From: Streptomyces sp. R33 | GTDB lineage: Bacteria; Actinomycetota; Actinomycetes; Streptomycetales; Streptomycetaceae | Direction: 5' to 3' | DNA: 64,000 bases | Assembly: GCF_041200175.1 (NCBI RefSeq) | Contig: NZ_CP165727.1 | Location: forward strand, 4,414,501-4,478,500 | Shown: positions 1 to 7,200 of the stretch, in pieces | Position numbering within the stretch: position 1 is the first letter of the stretch | Layout: each line of letters opens with the position of its first letter | The notes under the pieces: model-generated | The model's input: only the letters and a program-made list of their open reading frames with translations | Told to the model about the DNA's origin: nothing | Database searches by the model: none | Program-made: the position numbers and the translations under genes

Positions 1-817
1 GGCCCATCCGGGAGATCAGCGTGAGCCGGCCCGGCTCCTTCTGCGGGTCGAGCCTTCCGCACAGCTCCACCAGCTCGGCCGGGGTCATCTTCGGACCGAC
101 CTTGGTGGCGACCGGGTTGGCGATGGTCGCGAAGAGCTCGATGTGGGCGCCGTCCAGCTCGCGGGTGCGCTCACCGACCCAGGGCCAGTGCGTCGAGGTC
201 AGCAGCACCGAGCCGTCCGGCTGGGTGCGCAGCATCGGGCCCTCGTAGTCCAGCAGCAGCGCCTCGTGGCTGGTCCACACCGGGGCCTCGGCCGCGGAGG
301 GGCGCCCTTCGCCGTGCCAGCCGAGCCAGCCCATGGCCCCGGCGGCCGCGCGGTAGCCGGCGATCAGGCGCCGGGGGTCGGGACGGCGCAGCTCCGGGTC
401 CGGCTCCGGGCTGTTGACCATGTGGCCGCGGTAGACGGGGAGCTCGACGCCGCCGATGGTCTCGGTCGGCCGGGAGCGGGGCTTGCCGAACTGGCCGGCC
501 AGCCGGCCCACCCGTATGACGGGCTTGAGCGAGCGCGTCTTCATGACACCGGCCAGCACGTCGAGGAGCGCCGCCTTGCGCGCCACATAGCCGGGAGTGC
601 ACTCGGCGGGGTCCTCCGCGCAGTCCCCGCCCTGGATGACCTGCACCTCGCCCCGCGCGGCCGCGGCGAGCAGGACCCGAAGGTCCTCGACGTCCTGCGG
701 ACGGACGAGTGCGGGCGCCTCGGCGAGTTCGGCCCTGGCGTTCTCCAGGGCGTCTTCATCCGGCCAAACGGGCTGTTGGCCCGCGGGCAATGATTTCCAG
801 CGTGCAACACCGTGCAT
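1..817 (-). CDS. Class II DAHP synthase (3-deoxy-7-phosphoheptulonate synthase), 3' end outside window
   Basis: Condenses phosphoenolpyruvate and erythrose 4-phosphate, the first step of the shikimate pathway in the cytoplasm. Reading leftwards from ATG at 817, about 272 codons are present and the frame is open at base 1. Class II signatures are visible: IQGGDCAE near residue 60, RVGRLAGQFGKPRS near 100, YRGHMVN near 125, and the late NPVATKVGPKMTP followed by PGRLTLISRMG. The start is supported by GGGAGG eight bases upstream. The short N-terminus looks more like the antibiotic/phenazine-type enzymes than the longer housekeeping one (inference). It is divergent from a transaldolase-like gene and lies near pabAB, so it probably raises chorismate supply for a secondary metabolite. 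The remainder of the gene and cluster lies to the left. Confidence 0.9.
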   Translation of the reverse strand, partial: MHGVARWKSLPAGQQPVWPDEDALENARAELAEAPALVRPQDVEDLRVLLAAAARGEVQVIQGGDCAEDPAECTPGYVARKAALLDVLAGVMKTRSLKPVIRVGRLAGQFGKPRSRPTETIGGVELPVYRGHMVNSPEPDPELRRPDPRRLIAGYRAAAGAMGWLGWHGEGRPSAAEAPVWTSHEALLLDYEGPMLRTQPDGSVLLTSTHWPWVGERTRELDGAHIELFATIANPVATKVGPKMTPAELVELCGRLDPQKEPGRLTLISRMG

Positions 818-1037
818 GCGGCACCTCCCAGTGCTGTACCTGCCGTGACATCAGATGCAGCCAGAAGTCTGTGAAACAGGCATTCGGAGGAACCACAAGA
901 GATTCGCCACTACGTCAGGTGGGGCCGTATTCGGTCAGGTTGAAAGGAAGCCGCCGAAATAAACCTGACGCAGTGCCCGGGCGTTGGGCCGGGGCCGGCG
1001 TCGAACCCTTTAAGGTCCGCACACGTGAGAGGACACG

Positions 1038-1090
1038 GGACCTTGAAGGTCCGGTACTTGACACACCATCAACGGTTCAGTTCATACAGA
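1038..1090 (+). promoter_or_regulatory. Putative operator and promoter in the DAHP synthase/transaldolase divergent region
   Basis: The 293-bp gap 818-1110 separates two divergent genes. It holds a perfect inverted repeat GGACCTTGAAGGTCC at 1038-1052 (7-bp arms, 1-base centre). AAGGTCC recurs as a half-site near 1011 and AAGGTC again near 1105. TTGACA at 1058-1063 is an exact -35 hexamer, but the best -10-like sequence (TACAGA near 1085) is spaced too far for a canonical promoter, so the promoter call is weak. No gene is visible in the gap. Confidence 0.4.
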
Positions 1091-1110
1091 TGTCATGACG
1101 TTCTAAGGTC

Positions 1111-2145
1111 GTGTTCGTGGTTAGTCAAGGAGCTGGAGCGCTGCTGAAGCAACTGGTGTCCGAGGGGGTTTCGCCGTGGCTGAGCACGCAGGACCCCGGG
1201 GAATTCGACGCCGGAGCCCGGTACCCGACCCTGGGCGCCCACTTCCACAACGCCCTCGCGCCCGCGGGCAGCAGCCTGGCCCAGCTCCGCCGCGCCTGCG
1301 ATCTCCTGCTGCCCTTGTACGAGCTGAGCAAGGGCGCGGTGGGCCACGTCTCCGTGCCCGTCCCCCCGCACCGCGCCCATGACGCGAAGGCCATGGGAGA
1401 GGCGGCCCGCGCGGTGCACCGGGCGGTGGACCGCCCCAACGCACTCGTCCGCGTCCCCATGACCCCGGCGGGTCCCCGGGTGCTGTCCGGCTGCCTCGCC
1501 GAGGGGATCGGGGTGCACGCCTCGATGGTCTTCTCGGCCGAGCGGTACGCCGAGGTGCTCGACGGCTACCTCGACGGGCTGGAGCGGTCCCTGTCCTGCG
1601 GCCGGCCGCTGGGCGCCGCCCCGATGGTGGCCTCCTTCCCGGTCGGCCCGTTCGACGCGGCGGTCGATGCCCGGCTGGACGAGCTCCGCGTCGGCGCCCG
1701 GCACGAGGTGCGCGGGGCCGCCGGGCTGGCCGTGGCCCGCACGATGTACCGGCTGCGCGAGGAACGGCTGTCCGGGGACTGGTGGCGGGTGCTCCGGGCC
1801 AACGGCGCTCCGCAACCGCGGCTGCTGTGGGGTACCGGCGCCGACGGCGGCGTGGGCGCCCTGGTGGGCTGGAACACCGCGCTCGCCCTGTCCGTGGCCA
1901 CCCTCGAGGCCGCCGCCCGGAAGCCGGAGCTGACCGGTGACACCCTGCTCAACGCCGACGGCGAGGCCGCGTGCGCCCTCCAGTCCCTGGAGCGGCTCGG
2001 CGTACCCGCCCGTCAGGTCGCGGCCGTGCTGGAGAGGGAGGAGCTCACCCGCCTCCAGCACGGCTGGGGGGTCAGGACGGGATCCGGTGTCGCCGCCTCT
2101 CCGGGAACCGGGTATTCGTCAGCGCCAGCAGCGGAGCCGACTTGA
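1111..2145 (+). CDS. Transaldolase-like protein lacking the catalytic lysine
   Basis: Transaldolase-fold protein of up to 344 residues, aligned by eye with the actinobacterial Tal family. The family segment NLxIKIPAT reads NALVRVPMT here, so the Schiff-base lysine is arginine. The LAEGI-V--TLIFS, RY--V-D-YLDGLE and VASF strands are kept (LAEGIGVHASMVFS, RYAEVLDGYLDGLE, MVASFPVGPFD), but the TTNP motif and the N-terminal DDLSR aspartate are missing. It is therefore unlikely to be a normal transaldolase and may be a pseudoenzyme or catalyse something else. The start is uncertain: GTG 1111 has poor ribosome-site spacing, whereas AAGGAG at 1126-1131 would fit an unusual start near 1141. The 3' end overlaps convergent pabAB by 74 bp. 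Confidence 0.7.
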   Translation: MFVVSQGAGALLKQLVSEGVSPWLSTQDPGEFDAGARYPTLGAHFHNALAPAGSSLAQLRRACDLLLPLYELSKGAVGHVSVPVPPHRAHDAKAMGEAARAVHRAVDRPNALVRVPMTPAGPRVLSGCLAEGIGVHASMVFSAERYAEVLDGYLDGLERSLSCGRPLGAAPMVASFPVGPFDAAVDARLDELRVGARHEVRGAAGLAVARTMYRLREERLSGDWWRVLRANGAPQPRLLWGTGADGGVGALVGWNTALALSVATLEAAARKPELTGDTLLNADGEAACALQSLERLGVPARQVAAVLEREELTRLQHGWGVRTGSGVAASPGTGYSSAPAAEPT

Positions 2146-4186
2146 CGGCCGTCTCCTCGTACTCGGCGGCCGGATCGGACAGGGCCACCACGGCCCCGCC
2201 GACCCCGTACCGGACGCGGTCGGCGGTGACCGTGGCGGTACGGATCACGATGCTCAGGTCCGCGGCGCCGGACAGCGAGAAGTAGCCGATGGCCCCCGAG
2301 TACACCCCGCGCGGACCCGCCTCCAGCCGGTCGATGATCTGCATCGTCCGGATCTTGGGTGCCCCGGTCATCGACCCGCCCGGGAAGGCGGCCCGTACGC
2401 AGTCCACGGCCGAGAGCTCCGGCCGCAGGCGCGCCCGTACGGTGCTCACCAGCTGGTGGACGGTGGCGTACGTCTCGACCCGGAACAGCTCCTCGGCCTC
2501 GACCGAGCCCGGTACGGCGCAGCGCCCGAGGTCGTTGCGGACCAGGTCGACGATCATCAGGTTCTCGGAGCGGTCCTTCTCGTCGGTCAGCAGGTCCGCG
2601 ATCAGCTCCGCCTCCTCCTGCGGGGTGCTGCCGCGCGGCCGGGTGCCCTTGATGGGCGAGGACTCGACGAGCCCGTCGCGGGAGACCCGCAGGAACCGCT
2701 CGGGGGAGGTGCTGAGCACGGACAGCTCGCCGAACTGGAGCAGCGCGGCGAACGGCGCCGGGCTGGTGCGGCGCAGGGAGCGGTACGCGGCCCAGGGGTC
2801 GAGGCGGGCTTCGGCCTCGGCCATGTTCGTGAGGCAGACCTCGTACGTCTCGCCGGCGGCGATCTCCTCCAGGCAGGAGTCGATGAGGCCCAGATAGGCC
2901 CCGCGGTCGTGGCGCAGCCGGATCTCCCCGCTCGGGGCGGTCGGCCGGGGGGCCGGCAGGGTCAGGCCCGCGAGCTGGGCGAGCCTCTCCGCCGTGCCGA
3001 TCAGCCAGGCGTCGGCCGCGGCCGCGGACTGCTCGCCGGTCCCCTCCACCAGGGCCAGCAGGTGGGTGGTGTGCGCGACGTGGTCGAAGACCAGGGCGCG
3101 GTCGGCGAAGACCACGGTGGCGTCGGCCTCCGGCGAGCGGTGCACGAGATCGCCGCCGCATTCCGCCTTCAGCTCGTATCCGAGGTAGCCGACCCAGCCG
3201 AGCGCGAAGTCGAAGGGGAGCTCGGGGAGTTCGGTGTGCAAGGAGCGCAGGTCGCGGTCGACCCACTCCAGGAAGGGGGCGGCGACCAGCTCGCTCGCAC
3301 CGCCCGCCGACTCGACGGTGACGCACCCGCTCCACACGTCGGCGGTGGCGACCCGGGCGAGCGGGCCGGTGGCATCGCCCATGACCGAGAACCGGCCGCG
3401 GTCGCCGCCGGGCAGGCTGCTGTCCAGCCAGTAGGCGTGGTCGTTGCCGCGGAAGAGCTGGTCGTAGACGGTCTCGGGGGACCACCGGGTGGGCAGCTCG
3501 TGCGTGACCAGCCGCAGCCGGCGGACCGGGGCATCGGCGGCGGGAGCGGGTGCGGAAGCGGAAGCGGAAGCGGGCGTGCCGGCAGGCCGGCGGCGGGTCG
3601 CCTTCGCGTGGTTCGCGCGGGTCAGATCGGCGAAGTTTGCAAGCAGCTCGATCCCGTACTGACTGCAAATCGATTCGGGGTGGAACTGCACCCCCCACAT
3701 CGGCCGCGTCCGGTGCCGCAGCCCCATCAGAATGCCGTCCGGCGTCCACGCGGTGGCCTCGAGCTCGGCGGGCAGGTCCGTCACGGCGAGCGAGTGGTAG
3801 CGGACCACCTCCATCGGGGAGGGCAGCCCGGCGAACAGGCCGGTGCCGTCGTGCAGGACGGGCGAGGTGCGGCCGTGGCGGGGCTCCGGCGCACGGGCGA
3901 CCGTGGCGCCGTGCACGTGCCCGATGCCCTGGTGGCCGAGGCAGATGCCCAGCAGCGGCAGCGGCGAGCGCTCGACGATCTCGGCGCAGATGCCGAAGTC
4001 GGCCGCCCTGCGCGGGGTGCCGGGTCCGGGCGAGACCACGACGTTGTCGAACGCGCCGAGTTCCGTGAGCTTCCAGTGCGGGTCGTCATTTCGAACGACT
4101 TCCGGCTCCCGACCATTCACCTCGGTCAGATAGTGGAAGAGGTTATAGGTAAACGAGTCGTAGTTGTCGACGAGCAGCGTGCGCAT
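2072..4186 (-). CDS. pabAB: Fused aminodeoxychorismate synthase (glutamine amidotransferase plus PabB)
   Basis: Makes 4-amino-4-deoxychorismate from chorismate and glutamine, the precursor of p-aminobenzoate or p-aminophenylalanine units. It has 704 residues. The N-terminal class I amidotransferase begins MRTLLVDNYDSFTYNL and has the nucleophile elbow LGICLGHQG and the FHPES motif. An Ala/Ser/Pro linker near residues 205-225 contains a GGAAGC DNA hexamer repeat (around 3555). The C-terminal chorismate-binding domain carries PIKGTRPRG near residue 510; the lysine marks aminodeoxychorismate rather than anthranilate synthase. FPGGSMTGAPK and the magnesium-site region ENLMIVDLVRNDLG are present. 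Such fusions are typical of antibiotic clusters (candicidin, chloramphenicol). No PabC lyase is in the window. It lies 23 bases after the methyltransferase gene, probably in one operon. Confidence 0.95.
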   Translation of the reverse strand: MRTLLVDNYDSFTYNLFHYLTEVNGREPEVVRNDDPHWKLTELGAFDNVVVSPGPGTPRRAADFGICAEIVERSPLPLLGICLGHQGIGHVHGATVARAPEPRHGRTSPVLHDGTGLFAGLPSPMEVVRYHSLAVTDLPAELEATAWTPDGILMGLRHRTRPMWGVQFHPESICSQYGIELLANFADLTRANHAKATRRRPAGTPASASASAPAPAADAPVRRLRLVTHELPTRWSPETVYDQLFRGNDHAYWLDSSLPGGDRGRFSVMGDATGPLARVATADVWSGCVTVESAGGASELVAAPFLEWVDRDLRSLHTELPELPFDFALGWVGYLGYELKAECGGDLVHRSPEADATVVFADRALVFDHVAHTTHLLALVEGTGEQSAAAADAWLIGTAERLAQLAGLTLPAPRPTAPSGEIRLRHDRGAYLGLIDSCLEEIAAGETYEVCLTNMAEAEARLDPWAAYRSLRRTSPAPFAALLQFGELSVLSTSPERFLRVSRDGLVESSPIKGTRPRGSTPQEEAELIADLLTDEKDRSENLMIVDLVRNDLGRCAVPGSVEAEELFRVETYATVHQLVSTVRARLRPELSAVDCVRAAFPGGSMTGAPKIRTMQIIDRLEAGPRGVYSGAIGYFSLSGAADLSIVIRTATVTADRVRYGVGGAVVALSDPAAEYEETAVKSAPLLALTNTRFPERRRHRIPS

Positions 4187-4209
4187 GATGAAATATCCCC
4201 CCGTCTGAA

Positions 4210-4950
4210 TCAGGCCGAGATTGGCTTGATCTCGAGCAGCATGTGCTCGACCATGTCCTCTCCGTACTCCCCCTCGCGGACCCGGTGGCTCGCCACGGTC
4301 GACAGCTCGCGCCCGCATCCGTCCGCCATCTCGTGCAGTGCCGCCAGGTCGCCGCGGTCGCTGAAGTGGAGCAGGACGCGGCCGCCCGGGGTGGTCCAGT
4401 GCACGGACTGCTCCAGATACCGGCGGTGCGCCTGGTACCCGGTGTCCACGTATGCCCGCTCGTGCACCGACTTGTACTCGTAACTCTCGGGCCCCATAAC
4501 GTAGTTGGAGCTCCAGAAGACGATGTCGAACCGCTCGCTCTCGCGCAGGCCGGAGAACAGGTCGCTGTGCAGCGCCTGCAGCCGGTCCGCCACCCCGTGC
4601 CGCTCCGCGTTGACGGCGGCGTTCTCCACGGCGGAGGGGCTGATGTCGGCCGCCACGACCCGCTCGTATCCGGCCAGCGCGGCGGTCACGGCGATCACGC
4701 CGGTGCCGCACCCCATCTCCAGGAACGAACCGGAACGCGGGTTCGTGTCAAGCTTGTTGAGGCCGAGCAGCTCGAGGGCCACACCCGTCGAAGGGGAGTA
4801 GACGGGGGCGAAGACCTCGTCGAACAGGTCCCACTCGCGGTCGCCGAGCGTGAACACCCGCGGCCGGTCCTGCCGGGTCAGCGACAGCCGGCTGCGCAGC
4901 AGCGACCGCTCGTAGCTCTGGAGCTGAGACAGCTGTGACACCTGAGACAT
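4210..4950 (-). CDS. HemK/PrmC-like class I SAM-dependent methyltransferase with altered motif IV
   Basis: A 246-residue class I methyltransferase. SAM-binding motif I is FLEMGCGTGVIAVTAAL (residues about 78-94), followed by the acidic VVAADIS strand. Overall order resembles HemK/PrmC glutamine N5-methyltransferases and similar N-methylases, but the catalytic NPPY tetrad is replaced by SSNY in VFWSSNYV. The substrate is therefore probably not the release-factor glutamine and may be a small molecule. The N-terminus starts MSQVSQLSQLQS, with a GGGGGAG ribosome site before ATG 4950. It is directly upstream of pabAB on the same strand, which suggests tailoring or self-protection in the same pathway (inference). 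Confidence 0.75.
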   Translation of the reverse strand: MSQVSQLSQLQSYERSLLRSRLSLTRQDRPRVFTLGDREWDLFDEVFAPVYSPSTGVALELLGLNKLDTNPRSGSFLEMGCGTGVIAVTAALAGYERVVAADISPSAVENAAVNAERHGVADRLQALHSDLFSGLRESERFDIVFWSSNYVMGPESYEYKSVHERAYVDTGYQAHRRYLEQSVHWTTPGGRVLLHFSDRGDLAALHEMADGCGRELSTVASHRVREGEYGEDMVEHMLLEIKPISA

Positions 4951-5129
4951 GCGAACTCCCCCAAGGAAACATCAGGCCGTTGGTGGTGCCGATGGTGGTG
5001 CCGGCACCGGAACGCTCAGTGAGCAGCCTGCCCTTGAGTCAGCCTCGACCAGAAGGTGTTCACGTGACAGCATCGGTCATGGACCGTGGTGACCCGATCA
5101 CCCTCCGCGTCGCTGACCTGGATCGCTTC

Positions 5130-5208
5130 TCAAGTGTTTCTTGACCGGTTCTTGCCCCAAGAGATACTTTCAGGCGGGCCAGGGATTGCTTGCACCCGGT
5201 TGGTGCAA
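5130..5208 (+). promoter_or_regulatory. Promoter and two inverted repeats before the GAF/CdaR regulator
   Basis: TTGACC at 5141-5146 and TACTTT at 5165-5170, 18 bases apart, form a good housekeeping-type promoter reading right. TCAAG-TGTTT-CTTGA (5130-5144) overlaps the -35. TTGCACC-CGGTT-GGTGCAA (5190-5208) lies just after the expected start site and is a candidate operator. The rest of the 294-bp gap 4951-5244 shows nothing else clear apart from the methyltransferase ribosome site. Confidence 0.55.
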
Positions 5209-5244
5209 TCGTGAACGGCTTTTATGGGGGTCGGGGGAGAAGTC

Positions 5245-7176
5245 GTGGTTGACCACGCTTACGAAATGCTGGAACTGCTGAACAGAGAGGCGCCTGCGGC
5301 TGCCTTCGACGACGTGGTCCGCAAAGCCCGTGAGTCCGGCCTGTCCGGGGACGCCCTCGCCCAGCTGACCAGGGCCCGAGACCAGAGTCTCGGCATCCGC
5401 GCACTCTTCGTACGCCGCCAGCAGCGCGAGGCCGGCCTGGCCGCCCTCGTGGACACCGCGCGCGACCTGACCCTGCCGTACGACCTCGACGAGCTGCTGA
5501 AGGTGATCACCCGCCGGGCCCGGCTGCTCCTCGGGCTCGACATGGCCTGGGTCAGCTTCGACGACCTCGACGCGCAGTGCTCCAGGGTGCGTTCGGCCGA
5601 CGGCCACGCCTCCGCGCTCACCATCGGGTTCGCCATCCCGCTGACCGGCGGGGGCGTCGGCAAGCGCGCGGCGGACGGATCGGCCCCGTTCTGGTCGGCC
5701 GACTACATGAGTGACAAAACCTTCCAGCACAGCCCCGTCATCGACGAGGTGGTACAGGCCGAGGGTCTGCACGCCGTCATGGCCGTCCCGCTGCGGCACG
5801 CCGGAACCACCCTGGGCGCCCTGTACGTGGCGGACCGGCACATCCGGCACTTCACCCCGGACGAGGTGTCGCTGATGAGTTCGCTCGCCGACCTCGCCAC
5901 CGTTGCGATCGAAAAGGCCCGGCTGCTGGAGCAGACCCGGTACGAGGTCGTCGAGCTGGAGCAGGACACCTCCCGCGCCCTGGACTCCTCCACCACCGCC
6001 CGCCAGCTCCGCGAGACGCACGGCCGCCTGCTCGACCTGGTGCTCCAGGGCGGCGGCCTCGGCAACCTGGCCGCCGAGGCGGTCAAGGGCTTAGAGGGCA
6101 CGCTGCTCGTACGGGACGCGGCCGGCCGCAACCTCGCCTGCCCGGGCGGCGAGCCCCCCGAGCTGGACGAATCCGAGATACGCACCGTCCTGCTGGACGC
6201 GCACACCGACCGGCAGCCGCGCAGCACGGGCGACGGGGTGTGGGTCGCCTCGGTCGCCGCCGGCGACGAGATGCTGGGCACGCTCATCCTGGTCTGCGAC
6301 GAGCCGGCCACCGACCGCCAGATCCAGCTCCTCGCGCTCACCGCCCAGGTCACCGCCGTGGTGCTGCTGATGGAGCAGGGCATGGCCGCCGCCGAGGGCC
6401 ACATGCGGGACGAGTTCTTCCACGACCTGCTGCGGGGCACCTCGCTGTCCCCGGTGCAGATCGCCGAGCAGAGCCGCCGCCTCGCGCTCGACCTCGACGA
6501 ACCCCACGTCATCGTGATCGCCCGGCCCGAGGGCGGGGTCCAGGGCCGCGTGCTCGCCTGGGCCGCCTCGTACGCCAACCGCCACCACGGCCTCAAGAGC
6601 GTGGACGGCGACATCGTGGTGCTGCTGCTGCCCGGCACCCAGGCCGGAGCCATCGCCCGTACGGCCTCCAAAGAGCTCTCCGAGGTGCTCGGCAAGCCCG
6701 TCACGGCCGGCTCCGCCGGTCCCGTCGACGATCCGGCCGGGATCGTCCACCTGTACCAGGAGGCCCGCCGGGTCCTGGACGCGGTCGCGGCGCTCACCGG
6801 CCCCGGCAGCACGGCGTCCCCCGAGGAGCTGGGCTTCCTCGGTGTCCTCCTCTCCGAGAAGCCGAACATCGCCGGGTTCATCAACGACACCATCGGCCCC
6901 GTCCTCGACTACGACGACCAGCAGTACACCGAGCTGATCCGCACCATGGAGGCGTACTTCGCCTCGGCCAACAGCCCCTCCAGGGCCGCCGAGTCCCTGC
7001 ACGTCCACCCGAACACGGTCTCGCGCAGGCTGGAGCGGATCACCGAGATCCTGGGCGAGGACTGGCAGAAGCCCACCCAGGCCCTCCAGGTACAGCTGGC
7101 CCTCCAGCTCCAGCGGACCCGGCAGGCGCTGAACAAGGGCCCCCGCGGGGACCAGCCCCGGCAGACCATCGGCTGA
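5245..7176 (+). CDS. GAF-domain PucR/CdaR-family transcriptional regulator
   Basis: A 643-residue cytoplasmic regulator. An N-terminal helical segment is followed by a GAF sensor domain (about residues 85-225, including AVPLRHAGTTLGALYVADR), a second weak sensor-like region, a GGDEF-like CdaR middle domain (DEPHVIVIARPEGG onward), and a C-terminal PucR helix-turn-helix with the hallmark YFASANSPSRAAESLHVHPN and TVSRRLERITEILG. GTG 5245 is preferred because GGGGGAG lies five bases upstream; an in-frame ATG at 5224 has no such site. It is divergent from the methyltransferase-pabAB pair and has its own promoter, so it is a plausible pathway regulator, but its ligand is unknown. Homologues often respond to small metabolites. 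Confidence 0.85.
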   Translation: MVDHAYEMLELLNREAPAAAFDDVVRKARESGLSGDALAQLTRARDQSLGIRALFVRRQQREAGLAALVDTARDLTLPYDLDELLKVITRRARLLLGLDMAWVSFDDLDAQCSRVRSADGHASALTIGFAIPLTGGGVGKRAADGSAPFWSADYMSDKTFQHSPVIDEVVQAEGLHAVMAVPLRHAGTTLGALYVADRHIRHFTPDEVSLMSSLADLATVAIEKARLLEQTRYEVVELEQDTSRALDSSTTARQLRETHGRLLDLVLQGGGLGNLAAEAVKGLEGTLLVRDAAGRNLACPGGEPPELDESEIRTVLLDAHTDRQPRSTGDGVWVASVAAGDEMLGTLILVCDEPATDRQIQLLALTAQVTAVVLLMEQGMAAAEGHMRDEFFHDLLRGTSLSPVQIAEQSRRLALDLDEPHVIVIARPEGGVQGRVLAWAASYANRHHGLKSVDGDIVVLLLPGTQAGAIARTASKELSEVLGKPVTAGSAGPVDDPAGIVHLYQEARRVLDAVAALTGPGSTASPEELGFLGVLLSEKPNIAGFINDTIGPVLDYDDQQYTELIRTMEAYFASANSPSRAAESLHVHPNTVSRRLERITEILGEDWQKPTQALQVQLALQLQRTRQALNKGPRGDQPRQTIG

Positions 7177-7200
7177 CGGCCGGCGTGCGCCTGCGGGCGC

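Noticed and set aside
1937..4483. 848-codon open frame on the plus strand opposite pabAB
   Set aside because: Shadow of pabAB: it reads as low-complexity Gly/Arg/Gln and has no domain, while the minus strand gives a complete aminodeoxychorismate synthase.
5050..5066. GTTCACGTGACAG as a possible parS
   Set aside because: Only the CACGTG centre and a few flanking bases fit; four positions of the 14-mer differ.
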